Of a stretch of DNA of 64,000 nt, positions 41,286 to 55,816 are shown one piece after another. Both the position numbers and the translations under genes were made by a program. Below the pieces are notes generated by a model. The model searched no databases. It was not told where the DNA came from and worked only from the letters and a program-made list of their open reading frames with translations. Position 1 is the first letter of the stretch. Each line of letters starts with the position of its first letter. The stretch is from Archegozetes longisetosus (taxonomy: Eukaryota; Arthropoda; Arachnida; Sarcoptiformes; Trhypochthoniidae), in assembly GCA_018873245.2 (NCBI GenBank), contig JAEMBT020000004.1:12718418-12782417 (forward strand), read 5' to 3'.

Positions 41286-44200
41286 CTAGAAGGTTGAGCT
41301 ATACTACGTTTCATCGATCCTCTATTTCCTCGTTCATTATTCCCATATTTTATGATTTATAATCGAATTTTATTTGCAATACTAATCTTTATTATTGAGA
41401 TTAATAAAATTATACAGCATATTCACTACTATTTGACCATTAAATTCATTTAGAATTGAAGTCGAAAAAATGTTTCGTTAGTGAAAACTTTTACTGTAAT
41501 AAAACTAAGATGTCGTAAACACTCGAATCAAAATAGATTTTGATTTAGAAAAAGTTTAGTCGAAGTACTAGTAATAATTCCAACAAATGATAAACCATTT
41601 AAAAGGCAGCAAAAGGGTCGCATTTAAAAGTGGGTTGTGATCGTTGTGATCCTTGTCATGGTTGTGATGGTTGCGATCACTTCAATCCTACATTTGATAT
41701 GTTTTTAATAAAAATTCTATTCAATTCGATAACATTTGATATTATTGAAAAACTTTTCTTTCATTGAATCAATTGTTTAGTATTTGTATAAGCTGAGATA
41801 ATAATGAAATTGTTAAATATTGTCATGTATTTCATAAATAATAAAGTATTGTTTGTATGTGTTTCTCATTAAATCATCACTTGTTTCATTCTCTCATTAA
41901 CTTTTAATAATTTTAGTACTCATTATGTATTTTTAAGGGTGACGTCAAAATTGTTTCTCTTTATGAAACTAAGAATTTTCATTAAGAGATGATAAGATAG
42001 AGAGCTGTTGATCATCATTATTTGTGATCAAAAGAGACATTAACCGCAACTAACTATACAATTTTTTTATTTACTATTAATGCAATTGATTGAAAGCCGG
42101 TTTTTTATTAGCAGAATCTTATTTTTTCCCTTAACTATTGGGTTCAATAATACTCGAGTAATAAATATTGCTTTTACTGATATGTAAGAATAGACTGATT
42201 AATAAGAAGTCACAACTACATTAATATTGATTAATATATTGATAACAATTAATTGCTTGTATTTGTTATAAATTGAATAAAAGTGAGGAGATATGAGCTT
42301 TGAGTTTGAAACAGGTATAAAAAGTATACGCAAAATAAAGCTAACAAAAGGCTTTCAATACTATGAGTGCATGTGTGCCATTATTTGTGCCTTATGTGAA
42401 GTAATATTAACTAAAAGCCATAGACAAGTATATAAAAGCTTAAGCCTTTAAGGAAAGGCAATGACAAACACGACATAAACGGCAAAATCATATATTGAGC
42501 ATTGACTCAAATATTGGCGGATAACACGAACGCTATGAACAATAAGAACATTAGACATTACTTATTGTGAATTGATGTGAATTCATGTTAACCTATTCTG
42601 ATTGATTAGATGACAAAATAGTTATATTGGGATACATTCTTTTTAAAACGTCTATTTATAGCTTAATAAAATCAACATAAATAATAGACTCAATCTATTT
42701 ATTTGTTTCTCAATTTTATTGCTATAAATATATTTGTGAACAAAATTTGAATCTAATTAAATATTTAAAAAACGTTTGTTTTTGTTTATCTGCTTGAAAT
42801 ATAGTTGTCTTGTAAGAGTAATAAGTATACGTTTGTTATAGAGTACATGAAAATGTAATACTTGAGCCCTACGAATGTTCATCAAATTGCATTTATGTAT
42901 GCAGTTGCAGACAGGCAAATGTATTTTGTTTGCGACAAATATATTCCGTTTGAATGGGGCGAATCAAATCAAGTTAGAAAATTGCATTTCATAGCATCAC
43001 ATCAAATAAATAAAATTGTGAACAAAAATTCACAAAAAATACATAGTGTATAGCGGAAAGAGAAAAGCCATTATTGGCTCCATTTTTATTTTAACTATTT
43101 ATAAATTCCTTCGCAATGGTTTAGCCATTAGTTAAGGCAAATGTCAAAATCAGTCAACTATATAGCCAAAACTGTATTTTATTCAATGTATATACATAAA
43201 TACTAAAGAAAGTCTTGTACAGAAAGTGGTGGTAATGTATAAATTGCTTTTAATGTTATTTATTTGGCCACAGAAAAAATTTGGCCGTTTTTCTCATATG
43301 TCTCTTCAGACTAAAGGCACAAAAATCACTTATTATTGCCTTAGCGTTAGTTGTATTGCAGCCCAAAATGAATCCAATGACTGACTACACAACAGAGTAT
43401 TGAGTTCAGTGTTCAGAAGGGGAGAGAAATACTGCCAACAAATGTCTGTATATAAATATGGCAACACTTTCGAGCAACAAAAACGATAATCTGGTCAGGT
43501 TTAGGACTATAGATCAACTCTCAAATACATACATCAATAGATATTTAGTTATACGATATACTGTTTTATAGTCAAATGTTTTCAGAAACACTTTTTATTC
43601 GTTTTTCTTTTTTTAAAATTGGAAACACTGTTTTGAAGACTAGTTCTGCATTCTATACAAACTTATAATATTTTAGACCAAATATTCATTCATTTTATGT
43701 GCATATCTTTTCAATCAAATTTTGTAACTTTTTTCAAACAGATTTCAATTTGAGCTAAAAGTGTGTCTAACGCTTAAAAAATAGTTGAGAAAATTTGATT
43801 ATTTATCAGTACTACCCGTATAATCAATTAGTTGAAATAAAAATAAAGTGCCTCTCATTTTGGCCTCAATTCAATATTGAATAGTGTGATAACAAGTTAT
43901 AGTAAATACTGTATGTCAGCAGTAGAGGCAAACTAAGCAACGAAAAGGCGCTCCAATAATAATATAGTGAAAAAACCAGAGATACTAACCATACACGAAA
44001 AGATGGCAGAAAACGCTTGCAAAATGAATATAATGAATACATTAAAACAATAGACTTCAAACTTTTATAGCACTCAATTAAGTAATAATGGATGAGTAGA
44101 AAAACTCTAATTCATGTCTCTTTTAGTATTTGGTTTCCCTATAATTAATTATAATTGAATTTTATTGACCAAATTTTATGAATTATTAATTAAAAAAAAA

Positions 44201-47200
44201 GAGAGAATCAATTACTCAATATATGTTTCATTGAGTAAATTGAGGCAAAAAATCTTAGACTAGATTAATAACATGTTAGGTTTGTTCCAGTTTTAATATA
44301 ATATTACATTTTCGTAATATTTTAGAATAAAAAGCAAAATATTTTTAAAGACTAATTTGAAGTCGTCAAACGGAGTAATGCGTGCAAAACAAATCTACTG
44401 AAAGAGAAAATATATTTTTACGAAGAATATATTTAATGAATAGTCGACACATGATTAGTATTCAACTGTATTTTGCACATCGTTTTCGCTTTTCAGAATT
44501 ATAAATGAGGAAAAAAAAGGTTTTTTGCACACAATCGACAAATCGTTCGTCGACTGACAAAACGCTGTGTAAAAACTAAGCAAATATATCGTACAATTTT
44601 CATATACAATACAAAATTTTGAGCACTTTTAAGAGAAACTATAAATCAAGTGCTGCATAAGTTATTTGTGTGTATTTTGTTGTCGATTCATAGAATGGCA
44701 AAAATCAATGCGCACCTGGTTTTCAATGAAGTCATTATACAGTACAGTATTATCTCTGAGTCGAACTAAATCAGTTTGATTGACGAACGTTTCGAAACCT
44801 CATTACGATTTAACTTACCTTGAGTTTGACATTACATTTGTAATGACAATCTCTAAATAATAATTATTCTTAGTTTCATATTTATTTAACTGTAAGGCTA
44901 TCGAATGAATAAAATTCAATGTAATATTGAGAGACTCAATAAAACTATTGTTTAAAAAGTGATAACATTATATCAGTTCCATAATAAATCATAAAATACC
45001 TAATCTTACTCTCATTTAATGGTTTCAATGCTTTTATCACTGAAATTCTTACTTAAGCTCCACATTAAGAACAATTAATGAGGCAAAAAATTGTTATGGC
45101 GATAAACAATTGAATTGTTTGAACATAAATTAATCGATTAATTAATGCATTTTCTAATTGAAATTTCGATTTTAGTATATTTGTGCTGCCTCCTTAAATT
45201 AAATATTTAATTTATTCATATTTACGACTTGTCATTTTGACTAAATATCGTATTCTCGATATTAATTTGAAGAAAGTATTTGAAACCCACCCAAATATAG
45301 TAATTTGTGTGTTTATCTTATGCATTATTATTGGAGCGTTAGTCAGATAGAGCCCTATCAGTCAATAGGTTTAAATGATTTAAAATGCTTTCAAAGCGAT
45401 CAATAAAAGACAATTTTAACTTATTTATCGATGATAGCAATTTTTCGCATTTGCAATACATTTCACTTTAAAGTTGAAGCATCAAAATTTTGGCTAAATA
45501 AATATTTTATTTTTATTTAGTTATGTTTTGATATAATATTATTAAATCATTCAATTTAAGTGTTAGTTTCCGACTCGAGTTTCTGCAGAACAACTATATA
45601 GCTGTGCACTGACTGAACCAGCAGTGAGTGAACTGAGTTTCTCTAACAGCCCTACACTTTCACGAAATATGCTTAACTGCCAGAGCTATATATTAAGTTA
45701 GAAATTTGACGCAAACATTATATAAGTTAAGTTTAGTGCTTTAACCAAATATATTTTATGCTTTCCTACACTTTAGTCAACTGCCTTTGTTCACAATTCC
45801 AGCATTAAATTAAGCTTTAAATTAATCAATTCGATTAAATCTGTTTTTCAGATCATAATAAATTAGTCAATTTGAATATTAATCAAAATTTATTTAATTA
45901 AAATTTTTTAAAATATGCGCTACTACTCTTACTCGATGCTAATTTAATACAGACACTAAATATTCTTACAAATTTGTATTCATTTTGAAGGTTTGAAACC
46001 ATTTTGAATAAAACATTTTTGAAAACAACTTCAATTTTTATGAGTAGTGAAAGAGATCTCCGAAACAAAATTAGTTTACAATTCAATTGTACTTTGACTA
46101 ATAGGATCTGAGCGAATATTTGAGTAAAAACAAACAAAATATCATAAAATGATAAAATCAATGTTTGTGAAATTGAAGGCACAGATAATAGGAATACAAT
46201 GCGCTTCCATTCATTGCACTGGAAAGGCTTAATGCCTACTAATCTATGATAAAGGGCTCTATTTTCCAATACAGTGTAATACAGATAAGCACTTCACTAA
46301 AATATGTTACGAACTCCAATATTATTATAATTATTCGAAATGAATGACCACTAATACAAAATAAAACTCTGTATAGAAAAAAATTTCAACACTTAATGCA
46401 ATTTAAGAAATATTTTGGCCAAAATAAAAAGCAACTTTCAAATACTTGAAACAGACTTGAGATTTAAAGATAAAAAATTGAAAAAATAAATTGTTGAATA
46501 ATTTTTCACTCGATATTCCTTGGATTGAGGCATTAGATGGTAGAGTATAGACATGTGAATCAAAAAAGAATTATGTGCACAGAGAAAAAAGAGAAAGTGT
46601 TAGTCAAAAGTAGTGTTGCATTTGTCTCAAATTTATTTTTTGTTTTGCCTCCTTGCTATTTTTCGCTTCAGATCTTATTTTTAAACTTACATTTAGATTT
46701 CAAATTTAGCTTAAAATGTGTCAAATTGCGTTCAAAATTAATTAAAATAAAAATTAGACATTCATATGTGTCATAATAAATTGACATAATTCTAATACGA
46801 AATTGTTTTGGGAATTAGCAGTAATCTAATTGCCTGATAGGTCGATAACAAAGTGACTCGTTCAGATTTGACTTGATTTAGAGTTTGATAATCTGACTTT
46901 TTTTTGAGAAGCAAATGCAACACTAGTTAAGAATAAGAAGCAGACGTTACATTTAAGTTATATGAGAAAACGTTGTGCTATTATTTGCGGTCATATCATA
47001 AGTATTATAACAATAGCAGTAAAGGTTACTAAAAAAGCATTAATGACATTGTAATTTTTGTGGCTCAGAATGAAATATTTTCTTTAATCTGAATATATGT
47101 CTGCAAATGAAAATACGTGTACGTATGAAAAATAAATATGGATTTTATATATGATATAATATTTCATATAATACAGCATAAATTGTGTAATTTAGTATAA

Positions 47201-47415
47201 CAGACAATCACAAAAAGCTGCATCAAATACATCTCATTTTTTCTCACCTAACTTTTAATGCTTTATTTTGTACGGAATATATAAGCTAAACATATATTTT
47301 ACTTTTACTGAAACTACTACTTCGTTACTTTGAAATATTGATTTAATGCCATCACTCAAAAAAATAAGACTATGCTTTGAATATTGAAATTGCATTCAGA
47401 GAAAAAGAAAGAGAA

Positions 47416-47432
47416 GAGAGAGAGAGAGAGAG
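47416..47432. repeat. (GA)n tract
   Basis: A short GA repeat at the start of a G-rich patch that runs to about 47540. Confidence 0.85.
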
Positions 47433-50400
47433 GGAGGGTATGAAAGGGGACTCTTTGCCGGGGATTTAAAGTGCACACAAACTCACTTCAAAAAGAGGGG
47501 AACCAAATGATATGGATTGAGGGGGGACTTAAAGGGACGGACATTCGCTGCTGTATTATCGCATGTATTTTTGCAGCGACGATCTCTGTATACGTGATGC
47601 GGGAAGCGACAGTTAGTGCCATGAAGTGTATAGCGAAATGTGAACACCATTTATGTCGAACCCATTTTAACCCAATCAAAAAATTAATTAATTAATTGCA
47701 CGAATTTCCCAATTCTTTAATTTGACTCAGAGCAATATGTTTAACATTTCTATATGTCTTAAGTTGAAAAATATTGGGTTTTCATCACAGATATTGATCG
47801 ATTGATTTTAAATGAATTTAAATTTATTAAAGATATTAATAGGTGGGGTTTAGGTCATTGAAAAAATACTACACATGTTTAGAAAGAGCTGATTCGAGTG
47901 CAGCCTTATTTGGTGTCGATCTACTAATATAACACCACTTTTCGATAAAACGAGGCAAAAATTGTCGCTTTAGACCATGTCAAGTGGTTTCACTGTAATT
48001 GCATGAGAGATCAATTGAAAATTATTAAATTTTATAGGATAAAAAAATTTGGCTCAGAAATTGAACTGAAATGTGTGCAAATCGTAGCTCAATACGATGT
48101 ATTGACTCGAACATAAGCCAAGCGAAAACAGTGGGGAGACAAAGACTAAAAGAGAGACTTTACTAGTATTGTATGTTCTTTGAAAACATCGTAGAAGTAG
48201 TATATTGTAAGAAAAACATTTTGTTTTTACTGCATATTATTATATTACTACTAAAATATTATACTAGTATACGAACTATCCTTATACAACTCCAATATAT
48301 ATTCGTCTCACTATTGTTTATACATTATAATATGAAAAATATAGGCAATAAAAATATAACTTATAGTTAGGGTCAGTTCTCTTTTTATTTTATTTTCTCG
48401 CATGTGTTTTGTGCACGTTTTGCACAGCAGATAAAAACAACGCTTCCATTCAAAGCGCCTAATAATATAAATGTATTTGTTGAGCTCAACCAAACTTGCA
48501 ATAATAATGATAAATTCTTTTAAACAATTCGTTGCACATCAATTCCAATTACAATTTATAACTAATAATATTGAACAAGTTATCAATGTATATCCTCATC
48601 TTATATGCTCATATCACATTATTCACTTAAGAAATCATTTTAAAATCTACAAAAAATTAATATTTAATGTTACGTATGAAGCAATTTTTCAAACAATTAA
48701 TCAACAGTTAATCAGATTATTATTGAGGAGTCGTCTCTTTCTAATCAGATATAATGATTGAGTATACTTTCATTTATAGTTTACTAGTTGGTTACATTTT
48801 AACGCGACAAGTACTAAAATTAACTCTCAAATGATTGTTTGCAAGCATTTATTACTTAAGAAAGTTTTATCACTTGTAATTAATTGTCGCCAATGGCTAT
48901 TAACAATTGAAATGCATTTTTGAAGAAAGCAAAAACTAAGCTCTTTCAATAACAACAATTGATTAGTTTTAGTTGAAGTGACACTTAGGCTTTGCATTCA
49001 ATGAAAACCTGACTCCAAACCCAAACCAGAGTTGAAGCGTTTTATACAATTTTTTTCGTCTGTACTCTCAAGTTTTTACTTCCAGTCTTTAGAATTGCAG
49101 TAAAAATAAATTTGAACTTTTTTTCTCTTAACATTGATTTGATTAATTTATTGCTCTCATAAATAAATGTAATAATTTCATTTTGACTAAATGAGCATTT
49201 TATGCATCACATTGAGAATAATCTTATTTTGTGTTAATGTGAGAGTCTTTGCTTTAGTTAATAATTAAATATTCGTTAATTATTTAATTAATTTGATGTG
49301 AATTTATTTAGTGCTATGCCTTTTATTGAAATAAATGATTGACAATATTGTGGTTCTCGCAACAAATATTTGAATGGTTGTATAGCTCACAAATGTTTAA
49401 TAAATTGAGAGCCATTTTATAATTTGTGTTGTGCTCTAATATTTCTTTTTGTAATGTATTTTCTTTTCTCCTACAATAACAGTCAGTAATAGTAATAGAA
49501 AATAGTGAGCATTAGACTCGTTCGTATGATTGCTATTGCTATCGCTTCTATATAACAATGTATAGCATTGCTGTGCATCACACACACAACGGCAGAACAG
49601 CACAGATGTCAAATTGTATCCCATAGTTGTATCCCTTCTATTTTTTGCTTAAATATCTCATTTTCTGACTGTTTAGAGTCTCTGAAAAGCCACTCATTTT
49701 ATTGTAGACAATGTGTGTTTATATGAGTAAAAAATGAAAAGCACCAGAACATTGACACTTCCTTTTTAGTACTTTTCATAGCGATAATACGCATTTTTCA
49801 TGTAATATTTCAATTAATACAATTCTAATTTATTAAACTATTATAATTTTATTCAATGAACTCGTTATGATTGAAAACAATGATCATATCATACAATAGC
49901 TATGCAGCAGTGACTTGTTCAGACTTGTTCAGTACAGACTGTAGTTAAATACAGTAAACAAAATTATAGTAATAATACAGTTATTTTGCTTTTTCTAATA
50001 TATCAATAATGTAAATAAAGCAAAAGTTTTCTCTCGACGAAAAATATAAATTATATTTTATTCTTCATGCATCAGATATGAATTTTTTCAATGTTTTCTT
50101 TTGATGACACCATCAAAACTGGAAATTGCAATAATATCTTATGTGATAAATTGCATTAAAGGGATTTGAATATTTTTATTATTATTATGATAAGCACTTC
50201 TTATATATCGCATAAAACTTCAACTTTCATATAATTGACTCGAACAACATTAACATATCGTTTGGTTAAAGACAATTTTTTAAGTTATTCAATATTTCAA
50301 TAATACTAAAGTTTCAATTTTAGGAATACATCATTTTTTGCTTATATTAAAATTTTTCCACATTTAATGATTTATGAACTGAAAATATAATATCTATAGA

Positions 50401-51210
50401 ATATTTTGTTTGACACAAAAATAATAATAAGGTTTTCGACTTATATAAAAGTGTCGATCATGTGCTCTCTTAGAGCTATTACGTAAGAGCTGTTATCTGA
50501 AGCCAAATAAAAGACAAGAGTTTTTCTAAGAAATTCATTCTTTTAAATCTTATAAACTATAGAAATAAGTTTAAAGTTTTAAGGTTTAAATCTAAGATTA
50601 ATAGGAAATATTTACTTGGGCAAATGTTGGCAAGGGCAAACATACATTTATTAAATGAATCAAAGAAAACATGAAGTTGTTATTCGAGCTCAAGTCACAA
50701 GTTTGAGATGAAGTAATTTGAAAATTGAATGCCAATTTTTTCTATAAATAATAAAAGACTAGTTGAACGCTGTGTCTCATTATATGAATGCTCGGCGACT
50801 GACACCAGACTCATTACGTTTCTCTTTACTCAAGATAGCAAATTAGGTTTTTGTTCTCCGGGTCTACTCCTATGCGAATAATAATAACTTATTGAGTGAA
50901 TGGTCTCAAATATGAAAGAAGATATGTAACAAATGTTTGAATATCATAAAATCTGATTAGGTTCATATAATTTATTAATCAATGAAAATAATCATAAGTT
51001 ATTAATGATAACTGATTTCAGTGTTAATCTCAAGGATATCGCCTTGAATTGAAATATAAAAAAGCAGCAACTGTTAGTACTGCTTAATTTTATTATATGA
51101 CTTATTTGGGATCCACCAAAAGCTGCTTTTGATGTTTTCTCGTTCAGTGCATACTTCATGTTAAATACTAATGAATGGCCTTTTGTAGTTTGGTCTATGC
51201 CGCTCCTCTG

Positions 51211-51241
51211 AGCTGAGCTGAGCTGAACTGAACTGAGCTAA
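51211..51241. repeat. GAGCT/GAACT pentamer repeat
   Basis: Six tandem five-base units (GAGCT x3, GAACT x2, GAGCT), ending GAGCTAAGCGC. The unit contains AGCT palindromes. Confidence 0.8.
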
Positions 51242-52457
51242 GCGCTCCCAAACCATTCGAATGGCAGTGAAAAACTGGCAGATTTTGTCTAATGTACAAT
51301 CACGATGACAATTGCCACACTATGTTATTTTTCAGATACAATATATTTATTTATTCGAAAAAGCAGTCACTACTCAACTATAACAAAATTATTATATATT
51401 TATATATCTTATTATTGCCTTCTATTTTGTTTTTTTATCAATCGAGTATTACTTTAACGTAATGCGAATGTTTGGAAAAAACTTGTAGTGCATTAAAAAC
51501 TAGTTATTTCTATTAGATCTTTACTTATCTAGAGTTTCTTCAACCAAAAACAGTCAACTTATTCTATTTGTGACAATCAGTGGGAAAATATATAATCTCT
51601 ACAACTATTTTACACATAAGAATTGGCATTATGCAATTGGCAATAGATTGAAGTCATCTAACTTAAACTAACTATTAATATTACATAATTCCAGATCCGC
51701 AGCTTAAAATTTGACAAAAAATATGTTCATTATATAGAGTTACAACTGTATTAAAAAGATATTACATAAGGCATCGAAGCATTGCATTCGAAGCACTTGA
51801 ATATAAGGCAAACGCCATAATGCTTAGAAAGTGGTTTAGATATCAATATTCTGACTCGAATGATATCATGTGTGCACATCTCTGCCTCGCTATCTTCCTC
51901 AGTTTGATAATAATAAACTTAAGGTATAGTATCAATACGTGTCATGTTGTTTGTATCATTTGGGACTTAAATGTTATTAAAAGGAAAAGAATTTAATGAA
52001 AATCAAATCAAATGCAATTTATTCATGAAGTGATTGCTGCAGCTCTTGATATCGCTTTCTTAGTCTTATTATATCTTAATAACAAAATTTGTAATGTAAG
52101 ACTCTTTCCCCAATTGCTTTTAGGTATTTATTTTCCTGTTTTCTCTAACAGTGACGTATCCCTAATCAGTGCGTGGGTTAAAACTTGAGATAGAGCATCA
52201 ATGCATTTAATCGCAAAGTTTGAATATTTTTCAAATGAATGCATTAATATTTCTTTATTGAATTAAGAATAATAGACTTTGTTTTTATCACTATAAAAAC
52301 GGGTGGATTTAATTATTGGGTGTAATAAAATGTTAGCTTATAAGTTACGCCACTCATAAACTATAATACATTCAATTATATAGTGCATTGTGTTGTATTG
52401 TGTGCCGATATAGTACTGTACTATTTAAAAGGTAGGGAATTATTGCTCTCATTGCTC

Positions 52458-52460
<3 letters not shown>

Positions 52461-52506
<46 letters not shown>
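52461..52506. repeat. (TC)n microsatellite
   Basis: A pure TC repeat of about 46 nt in the region upstream of the BTB gene. Confidence 0.95.
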
Positions 52507-52509
<3 letters not shown>

Positions 52510-55500
52510 TGTGATATTAAGCAAAGAATTAACTGTTACCACGAAATCAGTGGTTGGCATATCTTATCACTTGACCAGACGCCTAAATCTGATCCGATTT
52601 TCATTGCACGCACTGATACTCTAACTTATTTGCACAAAAAATTAAAATGTCGCATAAAAAGTGGAATTCAAAATACGTGCCTTTCATTTCCTTTTAGTTG
52701 TTTTTCTATCGAAGTCATTATCATTATATCAATAGCACTAAAAATTGTTGTCATGAAAAACACATATGTAATGATGAAACAGTAATTCATAAGATTGCTA
52801 TTCTATGCTATTCTAATTCCCAGTTGGCATTAGACCTCCTCTTCTGCTTAGCTTAGCTCAACTCGTAGTCTATACCCCTCTGTTATAATTCGCAAACATT
52901 TCTTTATTAGTATATGACTGCAAGTCCAATGAAGACCTCCCAGTGGCAGTTCGGGCAAAGTTTTTCATCATTTTTTGGCCACGATTTCTGTTACAATACC
53001 TAAACAGTGATTTTCTACATCTTCACACACACACTTTCATACTTTGCTAGAGTCACAGCGCACTCACTCTCCAGAGAATATAATCCATGTGCCGAAAATT
53101 GCTAAGAAATAACTAAATAACTTTACGCTTTTTTTATCTTACTTTAGATTTTGTCTACTTTTTATATCTGATGTAAGTTTATAAGAGCAAGACTATACGT
53201 AGTTTATGGTGATTCTTCAGATTTCTTCAAAAAAAGATTGGAAAGAGATTGTTAAGTAAAGTCACGATGCGATCTATTGATGCTATGCTTCTCTTTATTC
53301 TTGAAGATTTGCCCAAAACAATTGAAGACAACTTTGCTTTTCTGAAACGTTTCTTTCTTTCAATCTCTATTATAAGTGACGTACCCAAACATATATTTAT
53401 TAAGTAACGCACTTCTTGTCGATTAATAGCTCATCAAAAGATTATTTATCTCTGATTTCTTATATTGTTTTTAAAACAATACGAATTTTAAATAAGGATA
53501 AGTTTCTAATAAAAGTAAAGCTTAACTTGGACTCTATTGAGGACACTAACCACGAATTAGTTGTGACCTTCATATAAATTAGTAGCAGTTACGCCTCTGC
53601 TATAAACAAGAAAATTGAGAGCATTAAAGGAATGGACATTTTCTTAAGTGCGTTAATGGATTGAAAGAAGAAATACTAATATAAAAACTCAATGAAAATA
53701 AATTTAAAGAAAACTTTAAATAATTTCGTGTAGTTTTATCACTGATTAAGTTCTAAATGAGAAGGAAAAACGTTTTGAAAAACTTTTAGTTTTTTCAAAT
53801 GCATGTATGACTTTAACTGATTCTGATATAATGAATAGCACTGTATAGCGCGATGAATACAAATTAAGCTCACATTTGTATTAAATACAAGTTTGTAAAT
53901 ATTTTATTTAATAACATTTCCACACAAATAACACGCAATTATTTTATTTACTGAAATTGCAGCTGAATTTTGTTTGAATTTATTTGAATAAAATCAACTG
54001 TAATGTCGAATTCAAACAATTGAACTAGAAAGGTAAAAAAATTATATTAAGCTACAGAGAAAATGCTGATAAAGTTGAATCACTATAAGTCAAAGCCGAT
54101 AAAAAAGACTTAACAGCATTGAAAGAAATGCTAGTTTAAAATGGAAAATTAGAAGAAACGAGAATAAATTTAAGGCTAGTTTATTGCTTCTAACAAGTTT
54201 GCGTTTTTGTTCTCAAATATTTCTCATTTATATCTTGAAAAGTTTTTTAAACCGATTAATACTTGTTTAAAAAATCAAATTATTTGTATGCATTGAACAA
54301 ATAGTCGATACGTTTTTCGTGAATTCCTAAGTTTTAGGGAAAAATTACGATTCATTAATATTTCAAACTAGTAATAACCTGATTATAAAATGATTTAAAT
54401 AAATTTAAAACCGTAGGAAAAAATTATAATTATATAAAGAGGATCTGTATAAATGATTTTCACCCATATATTAGTAGTTTGACGACTCCTAGCCTTTGGG
54501 CTAAATAAATACTCGCATTACAACTGAGAAGTTTAAGAACAATACTGAGATTTTTTCAAGTGATTCTAAAGTAACGCAATGTTGTTATTAACAATCATAA
54601 TAAATGAAAAAATCACTAATAGCTCATACAAGAACTAAATCACGTACTAACGAATAAAGACTAGGAAAAGTATTGAACTACAGCTTCTTTTATATGTCTT
54701 TTGAAGATCATTAAACGTTGAATAAAAAAGCTGAACGCATTATAAAAACGAGAGAATATTTTACTCTTTAAGGTTTAGCTTTAAAAAAAGTAATTCATGA
54801 GATAATGCATTATTCCTTATCATTATTATTAATGTTATATAAAATAAGTTGTCTTTTCTTAAGGGTTTGAGCAAAAAAGATTAAAAATGGAGAAATTAGA
54901 AACTTGAGATTTCGTAAGCATGTAATAAAAATAGGATGCAATGCACTCTTAAGGCTTAAGGTATCTTATTATTGATTAATAGCTGGTTCAAATTTTCCTA
55001 CATAAACTTCAAACTCATATTTAGGCTATTCATTACTTTTTATTTGATAAGATAAGTTTAAAATAAGAACTCAATTATATAAATATGAATGATTATTATA
55101 AATCAATTTGCATAATCTTATTGATTAATTAGACATTTTCTAAGCATTATAACATAATCGATGCTTTCATTTTTTGAGAACTCAATTAAAAGTTTCAATC
55201 GATGTTTGTTTTATTGTGTTAGAAAAATCAATTCATTTTTAAGTCTATTTTTCATAATTTTGAAAATCAGAGTCAATGCAAAATATGTAAACTAATCGAC
55301 AGAAATTAGTTAAAGAGCTCAAATTTAGGCATTTTTGAGGAACGCTCTATGCTATCAGTGTATTGGGTCAAAAGGAATTTTACTTTTGTAAACAAACTGA
55401 AAATACGCAAATCATAGCTCTGTTCAACTGAAAACTTTTACGATCAACAATTACTCTTTGGCTCAGGCGCTGCACTCGTTCGACGAGAACTCCAATCAAA

Positions 55501-55755
55501 CAAATCAAACAATTATTACGTAAACATGAGAATAAATAACGTCTGACAAATGTAGGGATAAGTAGATATTCTCACTGACGAAATTTGTTTTCATTGACGT
55601 TTAGAACAAATGTCGATAAGCATTGTTCCATTCAGTTATTACTTTTGAACTTAAATTCCAATTAATTATTTATTTACAACAATTGAATTAATGAAGATTT
55701 TTCATTAAAACAAATCGAGTAAAACATAGCATTAGTTAAAATTTGATTGTGTTCA

Positions 55756-55816
55756 ATGGCATCCTCACGACTACTACTACTCCGTAGAGGAGACCACGAC
55801 TCCAGACTCACTGAAG
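55756..55816 (+). CDS. Proposed coding exon 1 of the BTB gene
   Basis: A 61-nt exon in an otherwise A+T-rich stretch, starting ATGGCATCC and ending ACTGAAG before GTTTCT. Its product ends LRRGDHDSRLTE, matching the segment that precedes FESLL in arthropod BTB proteins. The donor is weak (GTTTCT). The usual Trp after LR is an Arg here. Confidence 0.6.

Larger units (their letters stand above)
40860..55755. other. Gene-free upstream region shared by the ARID5B-like and BTB genes (about 15 kb)
   Basis: A+T-rich DNA between two divergent start codons. I find no exon with protein-like composition. It holds a CA-rich patch at 41211-41285, a GA tract at 47416-47432, a TC tract at 52461-52506, a small GAGCT/GAACT pentamer repeat at 51211-51241, and a less A+T-rich patch at 47440-47680. 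Promoters, 5' UTR exons and enhancers of both flanking genes may lie here, but I cannot place them. Confidence 0.6.

Noticed and set aside
46537..46776. 79-codon ORF (and similar ones at 45898-46269, 39016-39330, 24051-24353)
   Set aside because: Composition is rich in Phe, Ile, Tyr, Lys and Leu as expected from random A+T-rich DNA; no family recognised.
47471..47695. ORFs on both strands in a G-rich patch
   Set aside because: Both strands are open, no homology recognised, no splice context.
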